Shown: one piece after another, positions 7,291 through 17,687 of the stretch | How the letters are laid out: each line of letters starts with the position of its first letter | How positions within the stretch are numbered: position 1 is the first letter of the stretch | Source: Podochytrium sp. JEL0797 | Taxonomy: Eukaryota > Chytridiomycota > Chytridiomycetes > Chytridiales > Chytriomycetaceae | NCBI GenBank assembly: GCA_027596195.1 | Contig: JADGJG010000507.1 | Location: 1-17,687, forward strand | Direction: 5' to 3' | Length of the DNA stretch: 17,687 nucleotides | Position numbers and translations under genes: made by a program | The notes under the pieces: generated by a model | The model's input: only the letters and a program-made list of their open reading frames with translations | Databases searched by the model: none | What the model was told of the DNA's origin: nothing

Positions 7291-10200
7291 ATGGAGATAG
7301 AGTCAATACAAGCCCCCCGGCTGCCACCTGAGAGCGCCACGCTGGCCGTGCTGGCGAGTGGATGGACACCACCCGAGAACAACGATGGCGTGTGGAAGCC
7401 AGTCGCGGGAGATGCGAATGCGGTTGATGGGGTTGCGATCCAGGCGTACGAGGCGGGCGGACTGCCGGGCTTTGTGTCGCTGGACGTGGGCGATGGTGCG
7501 TTGTGCTTCTCGCTCATTCCCTATTAGGCGTTTGCTAGGGAGTGCCAGGCGTTTGCTAGGCGTTGCTTGGCGCTGCTCGGCAATGCGCCCTAAGCATTCG
7601 CCAGCCACTTGCTAGGCACTCGCTAGGCCTTCCCTAGGCGTTCACTAACCAAAACGTCTAGTTGTCCTCGTTGTCGAACAGCACCAAACCGCGACTCAAA
7701 CGACGTGGTTCCGTGGCTACGTGTTTGCCGCCACGTTCGCTGCACCGCTGGCTGCACAGCACTTTGCCCTCGGCGTGTTTCCCGCTGCCCATGTTGTGCT
7801 GAGTGTCCGGCCTGCGGGGCAAGGAACCTTGGAAGCACCCATGTTGTCGGGAGTGTCGTTGTTTGCGGGTGAGAACTGTCCTTCAAGAGAACCACATCCT
7901 GACCACCGTTACTAGCCCATCCCCGCATTCCCCCCCCCGCATTCCCCACCTACGAAACCGTGCTTGGCTTCCGCGAGCCGCTGATTGACGGCATTGCCGC
8001 GACTCTCGCCGAGTGGGCCGATCTGCTCAAGACCCACCTGAATGCCCAGGACTATGCGAAACACACGGCCATTCTGGCCCTGTCGCGCCAGCTGTACCAC
8101 GGTCGTTCGCAGCTGCTGGCCGGCGCCCTCTCGCGCGACCGTCTTGCAAAGATCCGCGCGAACCTCGTTGATATCCTCGAGTTTGGCAACCACCTGCAGG
8201 GCCTAGTGGCCATCGTCAGACACCGCTCGCGCGGATATCTGCTGGGCGAGAAGAAAACTTCCTCCATCGTTCGCGTCTTTGCCTCGCACTTTGAAACTCA
8301 TGAGCGCCTGCGCCTCAGCGACCACTCCTTCTCGATCTATTCCAAATTGTACGAAAAAGTCTCGGCACATCGCTACACCCTGTCACTCGCTCCCCTGGAC
8401 CCGGACCCGCGGTCGCTGCTCAACGCCCCGTCCCTCAATCGCAACGACCCGGTGCTGACATACTACGTTCATTTCGAACTGAGTTCGTGCTTTGCCCAGA
8501 TTTGTCTGCCTGGCGAGCATGCCGATCTCATCTTTTCTCTGTATGATCACCGCGCGCGGAGGCCCCTGACGGAGGACTTTTTAGTGCGCATTGACTACAC
8601 GGGAATGCCCGTGAGCACGGATGCGGAGGGGCGGTTGCGTCTCAAGACGGTGTTTTGCGAGTTGGGAGAAGGTGATTTTGCCAGTGACGCTGCCAGCGTG
8701 TGTCTGGTTGTGCGCATTGTGCGTGTCGGGCGGATGAATTCGAATGAGAAGGAGGTGGGAGGTGGTGTTGGGTTGGGGGATACCGAGAGTTTGTTTGGGA
8801 AGGAGGGCCCGTTTCGTTTGGGGTTCGCCTCGAGGCTGGGGTCGGGTGGCGGTGATTTGCTATCCAAAAGACCATCACTCAGAAATAGGGCGAGTACGGA
8901 GAGTTTGGGGAGCGGTTCAAGCTCAGGGGATGGAGTGGGATTGAGGAGGCCGTTTGCGGCGGGCGTGCTGGATCTGACAGAGATTTGGAACAAGGCCAGG
9001 AAGGCGGGGGTTTCCGACACGAACGCCGTGATCGAAAGCAGTGTGGCAGCTGCAAACGTGTCCGAGAATGACGTCGATCGTAATTTGATGGAGGGGGCGG
9101 AACACACGCTTCAGTTGTACTCGCCCGTTCCGGAGTCTGGGTTCCCAGACCTGCCCGACCAGATTATCAAACAATCGGATACGAATTCCTCGCAGGAAAA
9201 CATCAAGGTTGTACTCAACATGAGCGCCCATACTTGTTCTGTTTCGGAACCGGTCCCTGTCTCATTGATCAAGGTCGAATCCACCCCGCGACTCGGCTTC
9301 CCGGAACGCATCCATCCACACGATTCGCGAAACAGCATCTATTTGACTCTCCAATCGGGAGAGTTTGCCTCACGCCCCACGACTTTTGCGCAACGCAATG
9401 TTCAAGTGATGGTGCAGGTTCGCACGTCTGATGGCGTGTTTGTCGATCACTGCATCTCTCGAGGATTCAACGGGAAGGAGAACACCTACGAATCTGTCGT
9501 CTACTATCACTCCAACTCTCCCACTTGGTCCGAAACGATTCGCATCGACTTGGAGCCCCAAATCCTCGAAAAGGCCCACCTGCTTGTTCTCCTTCGACAG
9601 TGCTCCTCGGCCCAAGACACCGGTGAACGCGGACTCTTTGCGTTTGCATTCTTGCCCCTCATCCGAGGAGATTTTACCGTCATTGCGGACGACATCCACA
9701 CCCTGATTCTGTACAAGTACGACAAGAGTATCGTGCAAACGGCCGATTACCTCAAATGGACCACCAACTGTACAGGCACCCCAGAAATCACGACCACTAC
9801 CCCATCCACCCCAACCAAAACGGCCTCCCCGAAACTACGCGACAAAATCACCCTCCGCACAGCCCTCTGCAGCACTCTCATGACGCAAAGCACGGGGATC
9901 CTCAACCTTCTGCACTGGCGCACCGCGACGCTACATTTCCGCGTTCCTGTCTCGCGGATTCTGGCGCAATTCCGAACCTCGGTCCCGCCTTTGGAGATTG
10001 TGAAATTCCTGCATGGGATCTTGGATGCGTTGATTGGGGTGTTGGATTCGTCTGATTCTGCGCCGTCGACTGCAGCGTCTCCTGCTACGCTTGCGCGGTA
10101 TCCTGGTGGAGGAGTGGGAGCGGGAGCAGGGGGAGACGCGAGTCCCGTTTCTGAGACGGAGTTGAACAAGGTGGTGTTTGAATCCATGATTTACGTGTTT

Positions 10201-13200
10201 GGAATCATTCTGCAGCCCCGGTTTGGGGCGTATGAGGCTGCGTTGGAGGCGTATGTGGATAAGTTTTTGAGGAGTACGGCGTGTTGGAGCAAGATTTTGG
10301 AGGCGTTTGTGGCTTTGTTGGAGGCGGGGGGGAGTGGTAGCTCGAAGTGTGAGTTGTTGTGTGAGAGTATCAAGGTGTGGCGGTTTTGGGTGCAGATTGT
10401 GGTGCGCAGCGGGCTGGTGCATCAGAAGCTGAGTGTTGCGGAGGGAGGTGTGGCTGAAGGTAATGATGGGGCTGGGAACTCGTTCCGTGACGGTCTGTGT
10501 GCCATGTTGGGAATCTTGAAGGGGTTTATTGCGCTGCCGTTTGACAATGTGACGGAGGCGCAGGTGCTGGTGTTAAGGCATTTGATGGAGTTGGTGCCGT
10601 ATTTGGAGACGGTGTATGGGGCTTTTGCGTTGATACCCATGTTGGTGGATTTTGTGGATAGTGTGAACACGACCAAGGTGATATTTTTTGGCTTGTTTCG
10701 TGGGTTTTGGTTTGTTTGGATTGCTCACTCGTTTTCATATTTTTTTGTTCGCAGCCAATCTTGAATACCTTCAAGCTCGCCTTTGTCCATTGCCTGATTC
10801 ACAGTTCCGTCTTCAACGACCAAAAGAGCCGACTCACTCTCGTTCATGCCACGAAGCGTTGGATACTCGGTCCTCTCACGGCAGACCTCTCCAGCGACGC
10901 CAACTCGTCCAAAATAGCCGCTTTCCGTCTCTCTCTGAGCATCACAGTCGAATTGATTGACAAGCTCCATCGTGTGAGGGACCGCCTGGCCAAAGACGCG
11001 GCGCGGGTCGACAAGACGGGAACGGACGTTGCGGCTCGAAGCGACCTGCTCAAAGCATGCGTTGACGAAATTTCACCTCTTCTGGAGCCGTTGATTCGAC
11101 AATACGGAGTCCTCGTCAAACTCGTCAAAAGTCTTCCTGCGGAGACAGGGGCCACGTTGCGCAGGGGATCGACTGCAGCAGGGGACAGGAAGAGCCGAAC
11201 GACAAGCGTCTCGTTTTTGCAATCCCCGTTACGCAACGAGCTCGCGGAACTGGCGGCTGTGATTCTGTCGTTTATCCACTTTCTCCCTTCGAGCGAATTG
11301 TCGGCTCTTCTCAAGATCCATTTGGGCGGCACGTCCAAGGAGAACGGGATTGGCGATGTGTATATTGTGATGCAGAGTTTGATGCGGGGTGACGCGTTTC
11401 CTGATCACTGGGCCAGTGCGAATATGATGATTAGCAAGTGTGTGATCAAGGTGTTACGGGTTGTGAATGACCGGTTGAAGGTGCAGCAGGGTTCTGTGAA
11501 GGGAAGTGTGAGCGCGCAGACGCAGCTGTTTTTGCTCGATTACTTGAGCATCATTCTGCAGTTGCTCACGTCGCGGTCGATTGCGACCGAGTATTTCAAG
11601 CCGCAGTTGGCGCGGTTGGCGTATCGGTTGGAGGCGGATGTGAGGGGGGAGGCTGGGGAGTTGTTTCGATTCGCGTGGATGGAGGTGATTATGGCGGATA
11701 CGGTGGATCGTGGGAGTATTAGCTTCGTGCGGAGCTTGTTTGCGTCGTTTTTGGAGCTTACCATGAGCCCGCATCACAAGCTGAAGTATGCGGCGATTGA
11801 ATTGTTGTTCAGGTTTGTGATGAGAGTGTTTTTTTCGGGAAAACTTTCGCGTTGTTTGCTGATCGCTGGTTTTGTTTTTGCGCTCGTAGCATCATAGAGC
11901 ACGAGTGCAAGACCAAAGGAGACTTTTCTTCTCTGGAAGCAGAGTGCTTGGACCGTTTGGAAGGGCTCATCATCTCGGACGGGAAGGGCGACCAAGTGTT
12001 TCGTCGATTTTTTGTCGACTCGCTCAGCAAATACTTTACCGCTGCGGCCGTTTCTTCCGTGGCCGCCGCCACGAGCAAACTGGACGACGAAGCGAGTCGC
12101 CGCACGTTCAGTACGAGTGCAGCCTCCAGCAACATCACCTCGTTTGCGGCATGTGGGGCGCGGTTCTTAAAGAATGTGGACACGTTGATGGACATGTGCA
12201 TCACGTTGCGGGATATTCCGTCGGATCCGAGATTTGATGAAGAGAGGATCTGGATGTCGCTCAAGTTGATGTACTTTTTTAGGGATATGAGCCGCAGGTT
12301 TGTTTTACTCTGTAGGTTGAAAATGACAATCTCTGAACGTGTTTATTTTTTTGGTTGCAGGGGGTTGTATGTCCGATATATCCACAAGCTTTCTGAGCTA
12401 CATTCTGCTTTGGGAAACACTGCCGAGTCTGCTTTGTCGTTGAAGCTTCATGGCGACCTGCTCCCGTGGTCGCATGACGAGCAGTTGGACCCACTCCCGC
12501 AGTATGGATTCTCAACTCGTCAATCAGCATTTGAGCGTAAAGAGCAGGTTAGTTTGTTCAACTACCGTGATGCGTTGCGTTGCTGATGTGTGGTGTTGAC
12601 GCAGATTTGGTTGTCGTGCCTCGCCGGCCTGGAGCAAACCAACAACTGGGAGCGCGCGATTGTCTTGTATTCCGAACTCGCTGCTCAGTACGAGAAGAAG
12701 TGGTTCAATTACACGGACTATGCGCGGATACTGCGGAAACAGGCCGACTTGGTGGAAAACATAACAAGCAAGGAACGGTACTTTCCGACCTATTATCGGG
12801 TGGGGTTCTATGGCAACGAGCATTTGAGTTATCTACAGGGAAAGCAGTTTATTTATAAGTAAGTCGCTATTCGTGAATGTCAGCGTGTTTTCGTTCTGAT
12901 GTGTACGAAACTTCGATAGGGCCCGCGAATGGGAAAAGCTGGCATCGTTTTGCGAGAGCATTTTGAACAAGTTTGTCGGCTCTCAACTTCTCGCGTCGAA
13001 CGCTCCGCCGACGGATGACATTGTCCACGGGAACGGGAGCTGGATCCAAATCACTTCAGTGAACCCCGAAATCGACCGTCAACGCTGGGCAGACGGGGAC
13101 ATCAACTCGGCCTGGTACAACTGGGAGTACGACTCTGAGCGCTTCTCGGATGTGGACACCCTTCCGCACCATACCGATCTCTCCTCTGCCTCTGCCCGGG

Positions 13201-14426
13201 GTGATGGGGGCGAAAGTGCCGGAGCCAGCTTGTCGGATGTGTCTCGTGGAAAGGGCGATCACTCAAACAACTACATCAAATACCTCATTGAGCCCGACCT
13301 CGACCCTGACACGGAGAGTGTGATTTCCAAAGCCAATGTTCTGTTGGACTCGATTCCGACCCCCGTCAAGGCGTTCTACTCGAGCAACGAAATCAACGCG
13401 TTCTCTTACTCTCGCCCGTTTCGACGACAACATCACCAAGAAGACGCGGTTTCGATCTCAAGCGGTGGCGTGGGTGGAATGATGGACTCTTCGACGAGTT
13501 CCCTTACCGACTTGTGGACAGAGAAAACGCTGTTTCTTTCGGCTGACACGTTTCCCTGTCTGTCGCAACGCAGTCAAGTCATCAAGTCGTTCACGATCCA
13601 GTTGTCTCCGATCGAGAATGCCATCATTGCGGTGCGAACCAAGAGTCGGCAGTTGTGCGCTTTCTTGCGGCAGTTTGAGAATCCAGAGAACAATGGTGGT
13701 AGTGGTGGTGGTGTGGAGGCGAACGTGAATTCATTTACGATGGCGTTGAATGGGGCGATTGATGCTCCCGTGAATGGAGGAATACCAATGTATAGGAAGG
13801 CGTTTTTGGAAGATGGTGCAGCGGGGTACTCTGCTTCGCAGGTGAAGATGTTGAGCTGGTCGATTGAGAATCAGGTAATTTTTTTTTTGTTGGCGGGGTT
13901 GATTCGTTTTTTTCTCACGCCTTTTTGTTGCGATAGATTGAACTCCTGCATCGCTGTCTGGATGTCCATGGGCGATTAATTGGATCGCAGATGCGGCCAC
14001 TTCACGATAGTCTGGTGTCGGTTTTCTTCAGGAACTTTGAAAAAGAGCTTGTGAAACTTGGAGTCGAAGTTGTTCGGCCTGCATCGTCGGGTTCGTTTTA
14101 ACGTTTTCATTAATCAATCTATTAATGATTCTAACCTCAATCGCTTTCCTGGCATAGTAACTGCGGCACTCATTCAGGAGGATCGCGGTGGCGGGAAAAC
14201 CTTGCTCCGATCGGCCTCATCCGCCTTTCTTGCACTTAACAGCCGCAAAACATTCGATAGCAATACGGGCTCTGCCTTGTCGTCAGTGATTGATCTTGCG
14301 CTGGGGTCGCCGTCTTCGTTGCAAGCGCCGCCAGGTCAATTGACCAGTATGTCATCGAATGCCTCTGCGACTGGGCTATCTATTGGGGCCAAAATGCGGG
14401 GCTTGTTCAACAAGGATCTGGCGTAA
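7291..14426 (+). CDS. DOCK-family Rho GTPase exchange factor (SH3, DHR-1/C2, DHR-2; 2152 aa, 10 exons)
   Basis: Exons: 7291-7495, 7662-7868, 7916-10677, 10755-11812, 11890-12297, 12361-12547, 12605-12858, 12920-13874, 13937-14090, 14158-14426; total 6459 nt. An N-terminal SH3 (about residues 44-120) is restored only by joining exons 1 and 2: GVAIQAYE...SLDVGDVV...WFRGYV...GVFPAAHVVL. DHR-1/C2 spans about 593-740 (IYLTLQSGEF..., VVYYHSNSPTW, PLI). A helical-repeat middle follows. DHR-2 spans about 1550-2060 with family hallmarks RYIHKLSELH, WERAIVLYSELAAQYE, RYFPTYYRVGFYG, FIYK, FSYSRPF and MALNGAIDAPVNGG. In the family, DHR-1 binds phosphoinositide and DHR-2 activates Rac/Cdc42-type GTPases, usually with ELMO. 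The SH3 places it with the DOCK1-5/Dck1-like group. ATGs at 7207 and 7237 are in frame and could add 28 or 18 residues; 7291 has a good context (A at -3, G at +4) but the start is not settled. Exon 3 carries a low-complexity insert near residues 400-560. Confidence 0.93.
7526..7646 (+). repeat. Degenerate 11-bp tandem repeat filling DOCK intron 1
   Basis: About eleven head-to-tail units follow the consensus AGGCGTTTGCT (units of 10-13 nt, for example AGGCGTTTGCT, AGGCGTTGCTT, AGGCACTCGCT, AGGCGTTCACT). They make up most of the 166-nt intron 1 (7496-7661), which is more than twice the length of any other intron here. The last unit runs into CTAACC, a good branch site, 11 nt before the TCTAG acceptor. 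Confidence 0.85.
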
Positions 14427-14473
14427 TTTGTTTGTTTTGATAAACTTTTGTAATTTTCTTCTTTATTCCTCCA
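14427..14473. other. Tail-to-tail spacer between DOCK and the Lam/Aster gene
   Basis: Only 47 bp of AT-rich sequence separate the two stop codons, so the 3' UTRs of these convergent genes almost certainly overlap. Confidence 0.7.
14462..14467 (-). terminator. Poly(A) signal AATAAA for the GRAM/VASt gene
   Basis: A canonical AATAAA on the minus strand begins 6 nt past the stop codon, inside the convergent spacer. Confidence 0.5.
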
Positions 14474-16381
14474 TCATTGAATTCGCTTCATCAATTCGAA
14501 CTCCTCTTCCATTTTCAAGACAATGTCCGAAAGTTTGAGGACCGCTTTTGCCATTTTCCAAACCATCATTACCTGTGTGGTCATCAACAACGCAAACACA
14601 AGAACTGACAACGAAACCAGAATATTGACATCCAACCACGTTTGCTGCGTCTCGCATTCGTTCACAACTGGAGCTGGAGTTGCATTGAAAATAACGGTTG
14701 GCAAGGAGGACCCATTCGACATTTTTCTATGGGTTCGGTGTTTGCTAGCGCGAACCGTCGCGTTAGAGGCAACAGACAATGTAGAAGAAGCCGTGGAAAG
14801 GTTCTTTCGGTGATGAGTACTTGGGAATCTTTTGGGAGACGAGGAGGCGAGCGCCAACGACGGCCACACCTTTTCTTCCACCTTGCTGCTGTTGTTAATG
14901 TTCTTCATTTTGCTTTCTTCAAGTTGAGTAGTCAGCTGTGCAATCATGGTTGCGAAACTGTGTTTGATTCCTGTGATAGAACTCTTTGCGACGGTTTGAC
15001 TGCCGATGGATTGTTTTTCAAATTCCACAATTGTCGAGGCAGTGAGTTTGCATTTATCATCTCCGTTTCCTCTCGTGATGCAAGTGACAATTGTGCTCGA
15101 ATATTCGTCGCCAAAAAAGTCTTGCGTTGTTTTTTTGGTTTTGATGCAAATCCCTCCCGGGAAGTTGATGTTCACGACTTCTTGACAAACAGCAATACGG
15201 CACTGTGTAGGTCTCAACTGCTCCTCATTCGCGGGAAGGATATATTCCAATCTTCTTGAATCACCGAGAGAGAGGTGGGCGATTGGCTTCACCTCGAATT
15301 CGTCAAACGCGGCGAGAGGGGCCAAGCTCTGTGGGGTATTTTTCGGAGTCCACTTGCTAAGAATGACATCCGTCTCTGAAGAATGTTCCACCAGCGAAAA
15401 AACCAAATTTCCAACAAGATTCAGAAACACTGAGTCAGGTTGTTGTTGTGGGCTACACAAAAATTCGGCTGCCATGGCAACAGAGCAATTGAATTCTCCT
15501 TCAAACACACGCGAAGAGGATGAATGATACCCTTCATGGAGTTTGCAATCATTTGACGTTGGAGAGGCGGTGGAGCTTCGGGCTGATCCAGCCAAAAGTG
15601 TTTCCATCGAAGAAACATTTATATCGGCCAAACGGGCAGGTGGTGAATTGAACGAGAACAAGCTTGAGAAAGAGGATTTGCGAGAATGATTTGATTCGAG
15701 TTCAGTCAATGAGCCCAACGTCGCGCCTAAAGGGTCATTCTGCATGGAAGGGGGATTAATTACACCAATAAAAATATATAGGCCTCACATTCAGATGCCA
15801 AAGCTTGGTGAGTATCGAGAACGTTGCGTCGCGATCGAAAAAGCTCGCAAAGTAGAAAATTTCGGAATTCGATTCAATTTGAATCGCGTTGGGGATAATC
15901 ATAATAGTTTTTTTTGCGATAGCTGTAACGGACTTGATCTTAATTTGGATGTTGGATGTGAAAATGGATGAGAAACAAATGTGTTGCGCGGACACCCAAA
16001 GTCGCCCAGCAAGTGGGAGATCGCGTCTGAAGTCGGCACAGGAATAAACTATCGCGTTTATGGTCAACACAAAACTCAAAAACACGCCCACAAACCTTCG
16101 ATCAGTCGCTCGGCGACGGGAATATCTTCAAAAATCTTGTGAAACTCCTTGTTTTCCCGCATTTGCGCGCGCGGTGGAATCACGCTCAAGATTGTGTCAA
16201 TCTCGTTGTTGGAATGATGGGACAACTCGATTCCTCCCCCGCTGATGCTGAATGACTTTTTGCCAACCACTTGGCATTTGTTCGCATGTGGAATCGGGAG
16301 AGACACATCTCGTCTGCTTCTGATCGAGTATTTGCTTGGTTTATAGTCGGACGATGACGAAGAGGAATTCGTGCCCTCCAT
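14474..16381 (-). CDS. GRAM-VASt sterol-transfer protein, Lam/Aster (GRAMD1) family (603 aa, 3 exons)
   Basis: Exons (minus strand): 16381-16096, 16048-15789, 15739-14474; introns are 47 and 49 nt; total 1812 nt. The GRAM domain (about residues 76-182) is split by intron 1 and restored as FHKIFEDIPVAERLIE/VYSCADFRRDLPLAGRLW then VSAQHICFSS. A Ser-rich linker follows. A VASt/Aster domain (about 260-465) comes next, opening FEGEFNCSVAMAAEFL and including SKWTP, RRLEYILP, a Cys/Gln segment (CRIAVCQEV) and a conserved-type IVEFEK strand. A single TM helix lies near 552-576, and the C-terminal tail is charged and helical. In fungi and animals this family moves sterols between the ER and other membranes at contact sites; the TM anchors it in the ER. 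The VASt assignment rests on order and pattern; the GRAM is clear. The gene is convergent with DOCK. Confidence 0.85.
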
Positions 16382-16471
16382 TTTTTCGGGTTTGTCACCG
16401 ACAAAAAAAGGAGTTTATATTTCCTTTTTGGACTAGAAAATTCAACTACAGATGATAATTATTATATAGCA

Positions 16472-17519
16472 CTACCAGAAAACATAAACAACCAGCCCAA
16501 AAACGAAAACTTGAACCATCAAGTCCGCACTTCCCATCCCGCCACTCGCGTCCACCCCGTCTCTCTTCAGCCCCACCAACCCAGACAAACTCGATAATCC
16601 CTGCACACCCTGAACGAGCCCATCAACCAATTTGCCAGTGTTTACAAGCGTGTTCGTCAACTGCGAACCGGAACACACGTCATTGACTGCAGAAGCAACG
16701 GTTGATTGACCACACCCTGTCAGACAACGCGTCAGTGAACTCGCGCTCTGAGCATCGATGCCGCTAAAGCTTATGGTGGAAGAACAGAGGAGGCTAACAA
16801 AGTTGTTGACGTTGGGAGAGTTGAGGTGGTGATAAAGGTTCACGGCACATGTGAGCGCGCAGGATGGAGCATTCGGTCCCGTGTTGATGAGAACGGGAGA
16901 AGCAGAACTGCTAGAGGATCCATCCAACGCGTCGTTCACAATCCCACCCACGATCGCGGGTGCAACTGCCCCCACCACGACGGGGACGGCGGCATTCGCG
17001 ACCGCTCCGACGATATCTCCGGCTAGATCCTTTTTCTGAAGCTTGAGTTCTTGGTTGCTCTCGGGAGAAACTTGGAGCGGGTTTGTGGGTCCTTCGAGAG
17101 ACATGTCGTGTTTTGCGGAATCCTTGAGGAATGGAGTCAATACTTTGACAGAACACTCAGATTCCTCGAAGGATTTAATGGCGGTGTGGGATAACTTGGC
17201 TGGGCAGAAATCCAGGTAGCTATTGTAATAGGGCGGGAGGAATGGGATATAATTCAGTGAATCAGTGAATCAGCGAATCGGACACAAGCCAGACATCACA
17301 GCAAATCATCTCTTACCACTGCATCACCATATTCATTTCAATGCATTCGCATGCATTCAGTCGTCCCTGATTTCTGTGTGGATCACGGCCGCACTGTTGA
17401 GATTCTTGGGTCGCTGCGCCGATGCATTCCTGGAACTTGATGTCGCGACACCCACTAGACGTAGCGAAGCAAGAGATCGAGAAGAATATAAGCAGAGCGA
17501 GGGGAAGAAGGGAATGCAT
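16472..17519 (-). CDS. Secreted, probably GPI-anchored Cys-rich protein with CFEM-like 8-Cys module (316 aa, 2 exons)
   Basis: Exons (minus strand): 17519-17317 and 17219-16472, joined across a 97-nt GTAAGA..AATAG intron. The unspliced frame would stop 2 nt into the donor. The signal peptide is residues 1-22. Eight cysteines follow (24, 32, 43, 57, 59, 68, 73, 90); the last five have spacing C-x-C-x8-C-x4-C-x16-C, close to the second half of the CFEM signature, and an Asp lies at 46. The first pair is spaced 7 rather than 3, so this is CFEM-like, not a clean match. Next come an Ala/Val/Gly-rich hydrophobic stretch (about 137-162), a poly-Ser patch, a six-Cys module (188, 192, 213, 233, 237, 250), and a C-terminal ASGGMGS plus hydrophobic tail typical of GPI addition. 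Fungal CFEM proteins act at the cell surface, some in haem/iron uptake. No function can be assigned here. An ATG at 17582 is in frame but would bury the signal peptide. Confidence 0.75.
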
Positions 17520-17687
17520 TTTGGAAGAGGTTTTCTTAGGCAAAGACCCGCCGCCGGTGCGGGATTCACTTCCCGCTTGCATAAAGCCCGCCGCGTCGAA
17601 ATTCCCGCCAAACAGAAATCAAAATTCGCTTTCAGAATAATAATAATAATATATAAGGTCGTCAAACATGGATACAAATAATATGAG
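17410..17687 (-). repeat. Right arm of the inverted duplication
   Basis: This is the reverse-complement match to 23-270. It carries the intact promoter, 5' UTR and start of the Cys-rich secreted-protein gene. It reaches the final base of the window, so the homology may continue beyond it. Confidence 0.9.
17641..17660 (-). promoter_or_regulatory. TATA-like element upstream of the Cys-rich secreted-protein gene
   Basis: CCTTATATATTATT on the minus strand lies about 130 nt upstream of the ATG at 17519. The same element, in the same relative place, is kept at 52-65 in the left copy. Promoter function is inferred from position and conservation. Confidence 0.35.

Noticed and set aside
14642..15259. 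Plus-strand 205-codon frame opposite the GRAM/VASt gene
   Set aside because: No recognisable domain. The minus strand has a clear GRAM-VASt-TM gene covering it.
23..17687. The whole window as one large transposon bounded by terminal inverted repeats
   Set aside because: The arms contain the start of a host-type secreted-protein gene, there is no transposase or target-site duplication visible, and the interior holds conserved housekeeping-type genes.

Overview
The window reads as compact nuclear DNA of a fungus, most likely an early-diverging zoosporic lineage (chytrid-like). The reasons are: many short GT..AG introns (47-77 nt, one of 166 nt) with fungal-style CTAAC/CTGAC branch sites close to the acceptor; a GRAM/VASt sterol-transfer protein; a DOCK-type GEF; and a secreted, probably GPI-anchored 8-cysteine protein with CFEM-like spacing. 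The lineage is an inference; nothing in the sequence names a species. Almost every gene is split, so I rebuilt the exons by eye. All five multi-exon models close in frame with lengths divisible by three.

Layout: 23-274 (+) is a truncated copy of a small secreted-protein gene. 451-3910 (-) is a seven-exon gene for a von Willebrand A (vWA) surface protein (here 'paralog A', 1041 aa). 4117-7171 (-) is a tandem three-exon paralog ('paralog B', 981 aa). 7291-14426 (+) is a ten-exon SH3/DHR-1/DHR-2 DOCK Rho-family GEF (2152 aa), divergent from paralog B across about 119 bp. 14474-16381 (-) is a three-exon GRAM-VASt-TM protein of the Lam/Aster family (603 aa), tail to tail with DOCK. 16472-17519 (-) is a two-exon Cys-rich, probably GPI-anchored secreted protein (316 aa). 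The promoter and first exon of this last gene are repeated in inverted orientation at the left end of the window.

The most striking point is the architecture of the tandem pair. Each has a signal peptide, a vWA domain with a DxSxS MIDAS motif, a very long Ser/Thr stalk, a glycine-rich transmembrane helix, and a short cytoplasmic tail with two NPxY-type motifs (NPLY..NPLY in B, NPLY..NPLF in A). This is the layout of beta-integrin tails and of the amoebal Sib adhesion proteins. One of the pair shares a short divergent promoter with a DOCK180-like Rac GEF, a class that acts downstream of integrins in animals. A surface adhesion to Rac/actin module is a reasonable but untested hypothesis. No tRNA, rRNA, CRISPR array or recognisable transposase was seen, and there is no gene-free stretch over 300 bases.
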